Counted from the first letter of the stretch, positions 26,157 to 35,435 are shown. The stretch: 64,000 nucleotides of DNA from Neoalteromonas arenosi (GCF_030362855.1 NZ_JAUCBP010000001.1:69613-133612), one strand, 5' to 3'. Numbers and translations are program-made. Notes: a model not told the origin generated them from the sequence alone.

Positions 26157-26585
26157 ATGCATTGGCAGAGTAAACAAGTAGTGCTGCCAGAATATCGGCG
26201 CGGTTTTCATTTAGTTACCCAGCATATCGTCGACGCGTTACCGCAAATTCGCGAATTAGCCCACGGCATGTTGCACATTAGCCTGTTGCATACCAGTGCC
26301 AGCTTGAGCATCAACGAGAATGCCGACCCGTCGGTTCGAAAAGACATGGAAACCTTCTTCAATCGCTTGGTACCCGATGAAAATAGCTATTTCATTCACA
26401 CCTTCGAAGGACAAGATGACATGCCTGCCCACGTGAAGTCATCCTTGTTGGGCAGCCAATTGAGCTTGGCTATTGAATCTGGTCAGCTGGTATTGGGAAC
26501 ATGGCAGGGGATATATTTAGGCGAACATCGAGATCGAGGTGGAAAACGCAAGCTACACTTGAGTTTGTTCGGAGATCCGGCATGA
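26157..26585 (+). CDS. yjbQ: YjbQ/UPF0047 family protein
   Basis: 142 residues from the ATG at 26157, supported by GAGGAG in the end of zur; an upstream in-frame start at 26124 lies within zur. Family motifs: LLHTSASLSINENADPSV and HVKSSLLGSQLS, ending in GTWQGIYLGEHRDRG. Some members have thiamin-phosphate-synthase activity when overproduced, but the physiological role is unsettled. Same operon as zur (5-bp gap), so zinc-linked expression is possible. Confidence 0.93.
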   Translation: MHWQSKQVVLPEYRRGFHLVTQHIVDALPQIRELAHGMLHISLLHTSASLSINENADPSVRKDMETFFNRLVPDENSYFIHTFEGQDDMPAHVKSSLLGSQLSLAIESGQLVLGTWQGIYLGEHRDRGGKRKLHLSLFGDPA

Positions 26586-26656
26586 TAATTTCATACTAAT
26601 ACCAGTGTGAAGCTTTACAACACACAAAAAAATGACACTACCAAAGGGAACACACC

Positions 26657-27883
26657 ATGTTGAAAATGACAATCAATAGTAAGGTTGCCAAAACCTTAGC
26701 AAGTTGTGCAGTCGCTGCGGCTATCACTGCACCAGTAGCCGCTGAGCACGATGCACCCGCCTATGAAAGATGGGCTGGTGGTTTTATTGAGTATTACAGC
26801 GCCGACAACGACAAACCCGAGCCAAACGGTTATTTCGATGAAGGTTACGGGTTTGGTGGTGAAATAGGTTGGCGCTTCGACCCACATTGGGCCGCTCGTG
26901 TTGAACTTGCGTTTTTAGAAATTGACGCGGATCCGAATCGACCATTTGGGATGGATGAGGATGGCCATAGCTATGGCATTGACGCCGTATATTTCCTTGA
27001 TAACGATGCAGCCTATGTTTTTGGTGGATTACGCCAACAAAGTCTAGACATAACTTATCGCATGGCCGCTGCTGGTATTGGTAAGCACTGGGACTTCAAT
27101 GATCGTGTTAAAATTATCACTGAAGCACAAGCCTTTCACGACTTCGGCGAAGGCTTCAACGATTATGCGGTTAAATTAGGTTTTGCCTATACCTTCGGTG
27201 AAACACCTAAGCCAGTGTCACGTGACAAAGACTCAGATGGCGACGGCGTTATGGACAGTCGTGATCAATGTCCCAATACACCGCGTGGTACTGCTGTAGA
27301 TGCTAACGGTTGTAACAATGATTTGGATGGTGACGGCGTGTTAAATAGTCAAGACCAATGTCCAAACACTCCTCCCGGAACTGCAGTAGATGTGCGAGGC
27401 TGTGCACTCGCAAAAGATTCAGATAACGACGGCGTACCTGATGATATTGATCAGTGCCCCGACTCACTACCCGGTGATCGCGTTGATGAAACGGGTTGTG
27501 TGATTTTTGAAGAAAAAGACTTAAGCGTCTCGCTCAACGTGTTATTTGCCAATAACAGCGCAGAAGTAACTAACCCTGATGATGCACAGATCCGTGAGTT
27601 CGCAGAATTCTTGCAACGCTTCGTGAATACCTCTGCGGTGATTGAAGGTCACACATCAGCGGTTGGTCGTGCAGAGTACAACTTGGCACTATCTGAGCGT
27701 CGTGCACAAGCCGTTAAAGACCTATTAGTGAATAGTTACGGCATTGACGAAGGTCGACTAACTGCCGTTGGCTTTGGTGAGACTCAATTACTCGACAGCA
27801 GTAATACAGCAGAAGCTCACCGCATCAATCGCCGTATTGAGGCGCAAGTTTCGGCCACGGTTAAAGAGAAAGTTACAGAGTAA
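26657..27883 (+). CDS. OmpA-family outer-membrane protein with TSP3 repeats
   Basis: 408 residues: a signal peptide (cleavage after about residue 29, AVAAAITAPVAA), an N-terminal eight-strand-type beta-barrel region (about 35-190), three calcium-binding thrombospondin type 3 repeats (DSDGDGVMDSRDQCPNT, DLDGDGVLNSQDQCPNT, DSDNDGVPDDIDQCPD; about 195-282) and a C-terminal OmpA peptidoglycan-binding domain (about 290-405, NLALSERRAQAVKDLL). It anchors the outer membrane to the cell wall, like Pseudomonas OprF. AAAGGGAA precedes the ATG. Ended by the hairpin at 27904-27929. Confidence 0.95.
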   Translation: MLKMTINSKVAKTLASCAVAAAITAPVAAEHDAPAYERWAGGFIEYYSADNDKPEPNGYFDEGYGFGGEIGWRFDPHWAARVELAFLEIDADPNRPFGMDEDGHSYGIDAVYFLDNDAAYVFGGLRQQSLDITYRMAAAGIGKHWDFNDRVKIITEAQAFHDFGEGFNDYAVKLGFAYTFGETPKPVSRDKDSDGDGVMDSRDQCPNTPRGTAVDANGCNNDLDGDGVLNSQDQCPNTPPGTAVDVRGCALAKDSDNDGVPDDIDQCPDSLPGDRVDETGCVIFEEKDLSVSLNVLFANNSAEVTNPDDAQIREFAEFLQRFVNTSAVIEGHTSAVGRAEYNLALSERRAQAVKDLLVNSYGIDEGRLTAVGFGETQLLDSSNTAEAHRINRRIEAQVSATVKEKVTE

Positions 27884-27903
27884 GTAATCTTTAAATGTAA
27901 AAA

Positions 27904-27929
27904 AAGCCGGTGTTCTCACCGGCTTTTTT
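27904..27929. terminator. Bidirectional terminator between OmpA-like gene and dnaB
   Basis: Stem GCCGGTG / CACCGGC with loop TTCT, flanked by AAAAAA on one side and TTTTTT on the other. It serves both convergent genes. The dnaB stop codon (27928-27930) sits in the T-run. Confidence 0.93.
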
Positions 27930-29319
27930 AATACTCATCGGCCACTGCTGGGCCCGCATAGTTGTCAAATCTGGAAAATTGACCTTGGAAAGTTAAGCGC
28001 GATGTACCAATTGGCCCATTCCGCTGTTTGCCGATGATTATTTCTGCCACGCCTTTGTATTCGCTGTTTTCGTGATACACCTCATCGCGATAGATAAACA
28101 TGATCAAATCGGCATCCTGCTCTATTGAACCTGATTCACGCAAATCCGAGTTTACCGGCCGCTTGTCGGCTCGTTGCTCCAAACTACGGTTTAACTGTGA
28201 CAATGCAACTACAGGTACCTCTAGTTCTTTCGCCAACGCTTTAAGTGAGCGCGAAATTTCGGCAATCTCTAAGGTTCGATTGTCTGCCAAACTAGGCACA
28301 CGCATCAACTGTAAGTAATCCACCATTATCAAGCTGATACCGCCATTATCGCGCGCAATCTTACGCGCTCTTGTTCGGACGTCCATAGGTGTTAGACCCG
28401 ATGAGTCATCGACCCACAGATTGTTCTTTTCTTTGAGCATCGCCATGGTGCGTGAGATCCGCGACCAATCAGTGTCATCCAATTGCGCTGTGCGGATCTT
28501 GGTCTGATCGACACGGCTTAACGACGCCAACATACGCATCATGATCTGTTCTGCCGGCATCTCAAGACTGAAAACCAGCACAGGCTTATCCTCCGCCATC
28601 ATTGCGTTTTCACATAAGTTCATCGCAAAGGTCGTTTTTCCCATAGAAGGACGGGCGGCGACAATAATTAAATCTGAAGGTTGTAAGCCACTGGTTTTTT
28701 TGTCGAGATCCTGAAAGCCCGTAGTGACACCCGTCACTTCCTTGCCTGATTTCACAAGCGCTTCAAGACGATCTACCGTTTTACCCAAAACCTTATCAAT
28801 GTCTTTCGGGCCTTCATTTTCCCCAGTGCGCTTTTCCGCAATTTCAAACACTTTCGATTCGGCTAAATCGAGTAATTCGGCGCTATTGCGCCCTTCAGGG
28901 TTAAAGCCTACTTCAGCAATATTGTGGGCCACGCCAATAAGTTCACGTGTAATGGCTCGCTCTTTGATGATTTGCGCATAGGCCGCGACGTTGGCTGCAC
29001 TGGGGGTGTTTTTCGCAAGCTCGGCAAGATATGCAAAGCCACCAGCCTCTTCCAATTTATCGTGCTTTTCGAGCTGTTCAGATACGGTGATTAAATCGAC
29101 CGGCTGGTTGTGTTTGAGCAAATCGAGTACAGCGATGAAAATAGTCTGGTGCGCACGATTGTAAAAATCGTCAGCGCCGATTATCTCGGTCACAGTGTCC
29201 CAAGACTCTGGCGCAATTAGCATGCTACCTAGAACAGATTGTTCCGCCTCGATTGAATGGGGCGGTATCTTTAGCTTTTCAATATTAGTGTCTTTTGGAG
29301 ACGAGTTTGCCACTTCCAC
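27928..29319 (-). CDS. dnaB: Replicative DNA helicase DnaB
   Basis: Hexameric 5'-3' helicase of the replication fork. 463 residues (E. coli 471). An N-terminal DnaG-interacting domain (PPHSIEAEQSVLGSML start) is followed by a RecA-like motor: Walker A ARPSMGKTT, Walker B LIMVDYLQLM, and the arginine-rich end SRLTFQGQFSRF. No intein. Its usual upstream neighbour rplI is about 4 kb away, with other genes inserted. Confidence 0.98.
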   Translation of the reverse strand: MEVANSSPKDTNIEKLKIPPHSIEAEQSVLGSMLIAPESWDTVTEIIGADDFYNRAHQTIFIAVLDLLKHNQPVDLITVSEQLEKHDKLEEAGGFAYLAELAKNTPSAANVAAYAQIIKERAITRELIGVAHNIAEVGFNPEGRNSAELLDLAESKVFEIAEKRTGENEGPKDIDKVLGKTVDRLEALVKSGKEVTGVTTGFQDLDKKTSGLQPSDLIIVAARPSMGKTTFAMNLCENAMMAEDKPVLVFSLEMPAEQIMMRMLASLSRVDQTKIRTAQLDDTDWSRISRTMAMLKEKNNLWVDDSSGLTPMDVRTRARKIARDNGGISLIMVDYLQLMRVPSLADNRTLEIAEISRSLKALAKELEVPVVALSQLNRSLEQRADKRPVNSDLRESGSIEQDADLIMFIYRDEVYHENSEYKGVAEIIIGKQRNGPIGTSRLTFQGQFSRFDNYAGPAVADEY

Positions 29320-29359
29320 AATTGGTCACGCGATAACAAAACGGTCGAGTATTATGCGC

Positions 29360-30358
29360 TTATTGATAGCGCAACTCAACTCGACCATTGACTGTTGACA
29401 CTTCAACTTCAGCGGCACCATTACCTGTACTGAATTCTAGCCAACGACGCGGTCCATACTTAGCTTTTTGCGTTTTGTCATCGGTTAAGCGATTGACAAA
29501 CTTACCTCCTGCATGGCCTTCAATATCAAAGTGCGCTGATACCCCTTCCTGAAAGATAAGCTCTACTGAGCCCCCGACGGTAGACACTCGCACGTCACCA
29601 CCGGGTTGTAAGTTCATGCTGACTTCAATGCTGCCGTTCACTGAGGTTAAATCGAGTTCATCAACGGCTTGTAACTCCAGCTCCAAATCACCATTAACAG
29701 TTTCAACATGGATCTCTCGGCTATCAGAACTGATGCGAATATCGCCGTTTACGGATTCGAACTTGATATCGCCCTCGCCACTGTGGCGCCCCTCTATCGA
29801 ACCATTAACCGTTTCAATTTTCACATCGCCCGATAAGTTACGAGCATTGATACTACCGTTAACTGATTCGAGACGGATCCGACCTTCAATATCATTGACT
29901 GATACTTCGCCGTTGACCACCTCCACATCTAAACCACCGTGCAAACTTTCGCCGTCGAAACTGGCGTTGACAGATGTGTAGTTCACTTCGCTTCCAATCG
30001 GTACATAAATGGTTAAGTCATCACCATGACCATAACCCCACTTTTTCCAGTCACCTTTATAGGAGCTACTTTCCATTTCTACCTTTATTTGCACGTTTCT
30101 GCCGCGACGTTCAAAAATAAACTCGCTTGCTCTATCACTGAGCTCGCCTTCCACTCGAACTTCTTCTCGGTCCCAGCCTTTGACCACAGCTGAACCATTT
30201 AGATGCTCAATTTCAATTCGGCTTTGCGCATCAACATCAAGCGTTTGATCGACCTTCTGCCCCGCTAACACGGGAGTTGTAAACAACATTATTCCAGTTA
30301 ACATTGTCGCACAGAGGCATACACCCTTCGATTGCTGATGTTGTGTTAATTGTTTCAT
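29360..30358 (-). CDS. Secreted DUF4097 repeat protein
   Basis: 332 residues from the ATG at 30356-30358 (AGAGG upstream; start kept out of the preceding gene). Signal peptide about 1-32 (CATMLTGIMLFTTPVLA). The rest is a beta-solenoid-like ladder in which a (S/T)VNG(S/D)I motif recurs about every 18-20 residues (SVNGSINA, TVNGSIEG, SVNGDIRI, TVNGDLEL, SVNGSIEV, TVNGRVEL), the DUF4097 pattern. Probably periplasmic or surface. Function unknown. Third gene of the ECF sigma/anti-sigma operon, so a likely envelope-stress output. Confidence 0.88.
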   Translation of the reverse strand: MKQLTQHQQSKGVCLCATMLTGIMLFTTPVLAGQKVDQTLDVDAQSRIEIEHLNGSAVVKGWDREEVRVEGELSDRASEFIFERRGRNVQIKVEMESSSYKGDWKKWGYGHGDDLTIYVPIGSEVNYTSVNASFDGESLHGGLDVEVVNGEVSVNDIEGRIRLESVNGSINARNLSGDVKIETVNGSIEGRHSGEGDIKFESVNGDIRISSDSREIHVETVNGDLELELQAVDELDLTSVNGSIEVSMNLQPGGDVRVSTVGGSVELIFQEGVSAHFDIEGHAGGKFVNRLTDDKTQKAKYGPRRWLEFSTGNGAAEVEVSTVNGRVELRYQ

Positions 30359-30374
30359 TTCGCTATACCTCTGT

Positions 30375-30893
30375 TTAAATTTGTCGCCACTTCGGTGAAT
30401 GTACCCTTTCAATCAAGCTCATTTGTTGTTGATAGACATTTTGAAGCATCTTCAACAACGCTGTATTGTTGGGGTCTTGGGCCAAAGCGGCCTTAATTGC
30501 ATTTGCCGCACCATCGAGTTCAGCCAATTGTTGCTGCCAATCCTCTGTCAGCGCTGGCTGATCTTTTAAACTCACTAACAAATTATCTCGCTGTGATTGA
30601 TGTTGCGTTGATAGCGCTTCTGCCAGTTGTTGAGCAGTTAACGGCGCATTATTTTCTATTGGTGCAGTGGTTAACTGTTGTGTAACTAACCAACCGGCAA
30701 TCGCTACAATGGCGAAACTGGCGGCCAGACTGATAGGTTTTACCCCAGTCTTAACTGGCTTTTGCTCAGTATTTTGCTTCATTTCCTGACGCTCAATGCC
30801 CAGCTCTATTCCTTGCCACAAGTCTCGCTCGGGCATTTTTTCCCGCGGTAATTGAGTCAATGTCTGTCGTAACTTTTGCTCTGAATTACTCAT
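30375..30893 (-). CDS. Probable membrane anti-sigma factor
   Basis: 172 residues with a charged cytoplasmic N terminus (about 1-50), one membrane helix (about 53-73, ISLAASFAIVAIAGWLV) and a Gln/Leu-rich periplasmic helical region. It overlaps the upstream ECF sigma gene by 8 bp and precedes the DUF4097 gene. The position and single-helix layout indicate an anti-sigma factor. There is no HxxxCxxC zinc motif, so it is not a ZAS-type anti-sigma, and sequence alone would not identify it. Confidence 0.75.
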   Translation of the reverse strand: MSNSEQKLRQTLTQLPREKMPERDLWQGIELGIERQEMKQNTEQKPVKTGVKPISLAASFAIVAIAGWLVTQQLTTAPIENNAPLTAQQLAEALSTQHQSQRDNLLVSLKDQPALTEDWQQQLAELDGAANAIKAALAQDPNNTALLKMLQNVYQQQMSLIERVHSPKWRQI

Positions 30894-31455
30894 TACCCAT
30901 CCACTCCGTAAGCAGTTGTTTAGCCCTGTGAAATTGCGCTTTGCTTGAACCTACTGCCATATTCAGCAGGTCGGCAATCTCTTCGTGTCGATACCCTTCA
31001 ATTGCGTGCAGTACAAATACGTGCCGAGCGCGCTCTGGTAACCGCAGTACATAGTCATCCAGTGACACCGTGTCAGCCGAGGTATCAATCTGTTGGTCAT
31101 GCACGGCTGACTCTTCAATGTTAAATGTGCGCTGAAACCAACCTTTTTGTTTGCGAATATATGAGATCGTAATATTCGAAGTAACGCTGTGTAGCCACGT
31201 CGAAAACTTACTCTGACCATTAAAATTACTCAGCTTATTCCACAGCTGAATGAACACTTCTTGGGTCGCATCTTCAGCCATTGTTCTCTCACCTGTCAGG
31301 CGCAAACAAAGGGCATAAACGCGACCTACATGAGCATCATAGAGCTTCTTATATGCTAGTTTGTCACCCTGCTGGGCAGCAGCTATCACATCACGCTCTG
31401 CTTTTTCAGCAAACGTGTGTTGTGCATCTACTACACTATTCTGCAGTTCTACCAT
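30886..31455 (-). CDS. ECF RNA polymerase sigma factor
   Basis: 189-residue extracytoplasmic-function sigma factor. Region 2 (about 35-100) includes DATQEVFIQLWNKL and FSTWLHSVTSN. Region 4 (about 130-185) includes LPERARHVFVLHAIEGY and a helix-turn-helix, HEEIADLLNM. It directs transcription of a small regulon and is usually self-activating; the operon partner downstream is the likely anti-sigma. ATG at 31453-31455 with a weak ribosome site. Divergent from the MOSC gene, with about 185 bp between. Confidence 0.93.
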   Translation of the reverse strand: MVELQNSVVDAQHTFAEKAERDVIAAAQQGDKLAYKKLYDAHVGRVYALCLRLTGERTMAEDATQEVFIQLWNKLSNFNGQSKFSTWLHSVTSNITISYIRKQKGWFQRTFNIEESAVHDQQIDTSADTVSLDDYVLRLPERARHVFVLHAIEGYRHEEIADLLNMAVGSSKAQFHRAKQLLTEWMGNE

Positions 31456-31641
31456 GTCACTCGTGTTCCACTCTTAGGTGTGTCAAAGCTCACCCGGTTA
31501 ATTATTCGCTTGAGTTACTATCTTTGTCGTTTAGTCGCACAGAAAGGTTTAAACACCTAAAAAATAATTTTCCAAAGTTGAAAATGGTCTAAACTCTGAA
31601 CAACGTTGTGTCTAAGGATAGTATACGAAGTCTTACCAATT

Positions 31642-32292
31642 ATGTTGATAAATCAATTATTTGCCGCCAAACCTATACCTTTTGGGCCCAAAGGAGCACC
31701 CAGTAGTATTGCCAAGCACCCCGTAGAGTCATTGACTGTTTACTACGATGGCACCGATGAAGACGAGCAGGGCAACAAAAAATTGCACGGAGGTGTCGAG
31801 AAAGTACTGCATCAATATTCCCTCGCTAGCTATACGCTGTTTCAACAACACTTCCCCGATGAAGCAACAAAGTTTGTTCCGGGTAGCATTGGCGAAAACA
31901 TTAGTGTCGTGGGGATGGATGATACTAACGTGCGTATCGGCGATGTTTATCGTATGGGTAATGTTGTATTACAGGTCGGTTCGCCCCGCGTACCATGCAA
32001 TAAGATATCGCACCGCTTTGGCATCGATGGCCTAGACCGATTCGTTAATCAGCATGCAATCTCTGGCTGGTATTATCGAGTGTTACAAACGGGTGAAATC
32101 AAAGTTGGTGATAAAGTTGAATTGGAAGCGACAGATAGCAGTAGCATGACCATTGCTGAATTTATGAAGTGTGTAAACGATCGCAATGCATCAAGTGAGC
32201 AGTTAACGCGTGCTGCAAATTTGCTAGATCTGGATCCCGAATGGCGCGAGCGCCTCAGTATGCGTGCCAGGCACGCGAAGAAGACAGCTTAA
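31642..32292 (+). CDS. MOSC domain protein (YiiM-like)
   Basis: 216 residues from the ATG at 31642; an upstream in-frame TTG at 31606 is less likely. MOSC domain (about 20-165) with the motif KKLHGGVEKVLHQY, an acidic GSIGENISV and a conserved cysteine in SPRVPCNKIS, which in this superfamily handles the molybdenum cofactor sulfur or ligand. A C-terminal YiiM-type helical extension follows. YiiM reduces N-hydroxylated compounds using Moco. Ends 11 bp before htpX. Confidence 0.9.
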   Translation: MLINQLFAAKPIPFGPKGAPSSIAKHPVESLTVYYDGTDEDEQGNKKLHGGVEKVLHQYSLASYTLFQQHFPDEATKFVPGSIGENISVVGMDDTNVRIGDVYRMGNVVLQVGSPRVPCNKISHRFGIDGLDRFVNQHAISGWYYRVLQTGEIKVGDKVELEATDSSSMTIAEFMKCVNDRNASSEQLTRAANLLDLDPEWRERLSMRARHAKKTA

Positions 32293-32303
32293 AGGTTACC
32301 GTC

Positions 32304-33179
32304 ATGCTACGAATAGGTTTATTTCTGGCCGTCAATCTAGCCATAATTATGTTATTGAGCCTAACCTTCAGCCTGTTTGGCTTTCAAGGCTTACTGGCTG
32401 AAAATGGTGTAGACCTTAACTTACAAGCCTTATTAGTTTATTCCGCAGTGATTGGTTTCAGTGGCAGCATGATCAGCTTGCTGCTGAGTAAATTTATGGC
32501 CAAGCGCGCCATGAAAGTACAAGTGATTGAGCGACCATCTTCGCGAACTGAACAGTGGTTGCTTGACACCGTTGCACAATTGGCCCAAAAAGCCGGCATC
32601 GGTATGCCAGAAGTTGGCGTGTTTTATTCGCCGTCACCAAATGCGTTCGCGACTGGCGCGTCAAAAAATAATGCTCTGGTTGCCGTTAGCACCGGCCTAC
32701 TCGAGCAAATGAGCGAGAATGAAGTGAAGGCCGTACTGGGACACGAAATTGCACATGTCGCGAACGGCGATATGATCACGCTGTCGTTAATTCAAGGGGT
32801 GGTAAATACGTTTGTAATTTTCTTATCTCGCGTCATCGGTTTTGTTGTAGACCGCGTTATTTTTAAAGTTGAAAGGGGGCACGGGCCCGCATTTTGGATA
32901 GTGTCTATTGTCGCAGAGTTAATCTTGGGGTTCCTCGCCATGATGATTGTCATGTGGTTTTCGCGCTATCGAGAGTTTCGCGCCGATGAAGGTGGTGCTG
33001 ATTTAGCCGGTAATCAAAACATGATTGCAGCTTTACAACGATTACAAAACAGCAAGGGGCAACCCGATATTCCCGATGAGATGGCAGCGTTTGCAATTAA
33101 CGCAGGGAAAATACACAAACTATTTGCCAGTCACCCGCCGTTAGAAGAGCGAATAAAGCATTTACAAAGCCGACGCTGA
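32304..33179 (+). CDS. htpX: Membrane protease HtpX
   Basis: Zinc metalloprotease of the inner membrane that degrades misfolded membrane proteins together with FtsH. 291 residues from the ATG at 32304 (AAAGG upstream), close to E. coli's 293; an open frame from 32241 starts inside the preceding gene. N-terminal membrane helices lie at about 4-24 and 36-55, the zinc motif is HEIAH with a downstream glutamate in EFRADEGGADLA, and two further hydrophobic segments are present. Confidence 0.96.
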   Translation: MLRIGLFLAVNLAIIMLLSLTFSLFGFQGLLAENGVDLNLQALLVYSAVIGFSGSMISLLLSKFMAKRAMKVQVIERPSSRTEQWLLDTVAQLAQKAGIGMPEVGVFYSPSPNAFATGASKNNALVAVSTGLLEQMSENEVKAVLGHEIAHVANGDMITLSLIQGVVNTFVIFLSRVIGFVVDRVIFKVERGHGPAFWIVSIVAELILGFLAMMIVMWFSRYREFRADEGGADLAGNQNMIAALQRLQNSKGQPDIPDEMAAFAINAGKIHKLFASHPPLEERIKHLQSRR

Positions 33180-33196
33180 TCTTTATGACGTACATA

Positions 33197-33226
33197 AAAA
33201 AACCGCCGGCTTTTGCCGGCGGTTTT
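33197..33226. terminator. Bidirectional terminator between htpX and rplI
   Basis: Perfect 10-bp stem AACCGCCGGC / GCCGGCGGTT (33201-33210, 33215-33224) with a TTTT loop, A-run before it and a short T-run after it. It ends htpX and the ribosomal-protein operon from opposite sides. Confidence 0.92.
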
Positions 33227-33246
33227 CGTATTACTTAACGAGTAGC

Positions 33247-33699
33247 TTACGCTTCTGCGATGATGATCAACTTGATAGAAGTCATCACGTCAGAGTGAAG
33301 CTGAAGGTCGATTTCGAACTCACCAGTTTCACGTAAAGTACCTGTAGGTAGCTTGACTTCTGCTTTTGATACTTCTACGCCAGCCGCAGTGATTGCGTCA
33401 GCGATGTCGCGAGTACCAACAGAACCGAATAGCTTGCCTTCGTCGCCAGCTGGTGCAGCGATAGTCACTTCACCTAAACCTTGAACTTTTTCAGCACGCG
33501 CTTCAGCAGCGGCCAATTCTTCAGCAATTTTAGCTTCCAATTCAGCACGACGTGCTTCAAATTTTTCTAGGTTAGCTTTAGTTGCTGGAACTGCTTTACC
33601 CTGTGGGAACAAGAAGTTACGTGCGTAGCCAGACTTAACTGTAACCTTGTCACCTAATCCGCCTAAGTTGGCGATTTTATCTAGTAGAATGATATCCAT
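33247..33699 (-). CDS. rplI: 50S ribosomal protein L9
   Basis: 150 residues (E. coli 149). N-terminal RNA-binding domain ([19 protein letters not shown] ... [13 protein letters not shown]), a long connecting helix rich in Ala/Glu, and a C-terminal domain containing [14 protein letters not shown]. Last gene of rpsF-rpsR-rplI, 25 bp after rpsR. Confidence 0.98.
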   Translation of the reverse strand: MDIILLDKIANLGGLGDKVTVKSGYARNFLFPQGKAVPATKANLEKFEARRAELEAKIAEELAAAEARAEKVQGLGEVTIAAPAGDEGKLFGSVGTRDIADAITAAGVEVSKAEVKLPTGTLRETGEFEIDLQLHSDVMTSIKLIIIAEA

Positions 33700-33724
33700 C
33701 TACAATACCCCTTATTTTCGCCTA

Positions 33725-33952
33725 TTACTTATGTGAATCAGTGTAAGGTAGCAACGCTAAGAAACGTGCACGCTTAATTGCAGTTGACAACTGACGCTGA
33801 TATTTCGCACTTGTGCCAGTAATACGGCTAGGTACGATTTTGCCACTTTCGGTAACGTAGTTTTTCAACGTTGCGATATCTTTGTAATCAATCTCTGCTA
33901 CGCCTTCAGCTGAAAAACGGCAGAATTTACGACGTCTAAAAAAACGAGCCAT
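33725..33952 (-). CDS. rpsR: 30S ribosomal protein S18
   Basis: 75 residues, the normal length. Contains the family signature [19 protein letters not shown] and [19 protein letters not shown]-terminal [12 protein letters not shown] includes one cysteine. Eleven bp after rpsF; priB, which separates rpsF and rpsR in enterics, is absent. Confidence 0.98.
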   Translation of the reverse strand: MARFFRRRKFCRFSAEGVAEIDYKDIATLKNYVTESGKIVPSRITGTSAKYQRQLSTAIKRARFLALLPYTDSHK

Positions 33953-33963
33953 GGTAATTCTCC

Positions 33964-34344
33964 TTATTCTGAATCTGCTGGTGCAGCAGCTGGTTTCGCT
34001 GATGCTTCTTCGCGACGCTCACGACGTTCTTCTTTCATCATTGGTGACGCTTCAGTCACGGCAGACTTAGTACGCATAACTAGGTTACGCAAGATAACAT
34101 CGTTAAAACGGAAAGCAGTTTCAAGTTCTTCGACAGCTTCTGCAGTTGCTTCGGCATTGATTAACACGTAGTGTGCTTTGTGAAGCTTTTCGATTGGGTA
34201 CGCTAATTGGCGACGACCCCAGTCTTCTAAACGGTGGATTTGACCGCCGTCTTGCTTCAGGATGGTCGAATATTTCTCGATCATCGCTGGGACTTGTTCA
34301 CTCTGATCAGGGTGAACCATAAATACGATTTCGTAATGACGCAT
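33964..34344 (-). CDS. rpsF: 30S ribosomal protein S6
   Basis: 126 residues. [19 protein letters not shown] start, [19 protein letters not shown] core, and an acidic/Ala-rich tail (ending AAPADSE) that is a site of glutamylation in E. coli. GAGGAG precedes the ATG. The leader probably carries the S6:S18 autoregulatory RNA. Confidence 0.98.
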   Translation of the reverse strand: MRHYEIVFMVHPDQSEQVPAMIEKYSTILKQDGGQIHRLEDWGRRQLAYPIEKLHKAHYVLINAEATAEAVEELETAFRFNDVILRNLVMRTKSAVTEASPMMKEERRERREEASAKPAAAPADSE

Positions 34345-34395
34345 GTCTGCTCCTCACGGTAGTAGTCTCGGACAGTACAGCCCTCTGTATGGAGA
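34345..34395 (-). promoter_or_regulatory. Probable S6:S18-binding leader of rpsF operon
   Basis: The minus-strand leader contains the stem TACAG-AGGG-CTGTA followed by GTCCGAGACTACTACCG and the ribosome site GAGGAG. A CCG and ACCG pair around a stem just before rpsF is the known form of the gammaproteobacterial S6:S18 autoregulatory motif. The match is from memory of the motif and was not modelled. Confidence 0.5.
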
Positions 34396-34442
34396 CAAGG
34401 AACTAGTTGGTTGGCTGTAAGGGCGCGGAGTATACAGGTGCC

Positions 34443-35321
34443 CTAAGACAAAATCAACACACTCACACCAACAAGTGCGGTTAAGGACCAAATAAAGGTC
34501 TTTTTATTCACTTTATCGCCGACAAATACTGCCACCAGTAGTGATAGCACAACACTTGTGGCAAATAGCGTTTGCACGATTGCCGCCTTGGTGTTGGCAA
34601 ACGCAATCATCTGTAAATAAAGCGCAGCAAAAGTCCCTAGCAGGGTTGCCCATAGAAGCAATTTTACGCCTGATTTACCCAATGGCTTAAGTGGTGTAAA
34701 ACGGCGACGCATAAATAGCATCAAGATACCGATTGCCGCAAGCCCGCCGAGCAGACGATACAGGGAAGCATTCGCCGCATCGATCCCCGTTGAAGTCAAA
34801 ACGTCACGGCTTATAACCGCTCCCACCGCCTGACAGACAGCTGCTAAAGCAGCAAAAACATAACCCGACAACGAAAATAACTGCTGCTCATTGCGCTTTT
34901 GCAATTTAATAATGACGTCCACCGATAGAATGACGATGGCAATGCCGATCCATTGCTGCCAGGTCAGCCATTCATTGATCCAAATCATCGCGAGTAATGC
35001 GGTAAAAATCGGTGCGAGTGTTTCTGCAACTAAAATCGATTGACTGTCGCCAATAGTGTTCAGTGCGCGGAAGAAAAACGTATCACCGAGGCCGATGCCG
35101 ATAAAACCGCTCAATAGTAACCAGTAAATTGTGGTAGAGCTTAAGTCTACATCTATTGGATTGAAGAGTGTAACAATTGACAATACTCCCGCAGCAAGAA
35201 CACCCTTCCACAAGTTCAGAGCCAGCGGGGAAAAGTAAGCGCCCAGCAACTGAAACATGCGCGCAGCTATCGCCCAGCAACAGGCTGTAGTAAGCGCAGC
35301 TATTTCACCAACATACATCAA
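34443..35321 (-). CDS. EamA/DMT-superfamily transporter
   Basis: 292 residues, ten predicted membrane helices in two EamA halves (about 1-135 and 150-292), the usual size of a DMT permease. Segments such as GDTFFFRALNTIGDSQSILVA and FANTKAAIVQTLFATSVVLSLL fit the family. Substrate (metabolite export or uptake) cannot be told. The ATG is at 35319-35321. Upstream of rpsF on the same strand, but a 98-bp gap with the rpsF leader separates them. Confidence 0.9.
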   Translation of the reverse strand: MMYVGEIAALTTACCWAIAARMFQLLGAYFSPLALNLWKGVLAAGVLSIVTLFNPIDVDLSSTTIYWLLLSGFIGIGLGDTFFFRALNTIGDSQSILVAETLAPIFTALLAMIWINEWLTWQQWIGIAIVILSVDVIIKLQKRNEQQLFSLSGYVFAALAAVCQAVGAVISRDVLTSTGIDAANASLYRLLGGLAAIGILMLFMRRRFTPLKPLGKSGVKLLLWATLLGTFAALYLQMIAFANTKAAIVQTLFATSVVLSLLVAVFVGDKVNKKTFIWSLTALVGVSVLILS

Positions 35322-35435
35322 TTAAACACTCTTTGGTTGCCCCGTATTAACGACAAGTTTGTCACCGCTTGGTACGAATTTCGCTTATTAGCATACACAA
35401 ACGATTCAACCTTAGCGGTAGTACACGGGGTATAA

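Noticed and set aside
33953-33963. Missing or broken priB between rpsF and rpsR
   Set aside because: Only 11 bp are present, no remnant; many gammaproteobacteria lack priB at this place.
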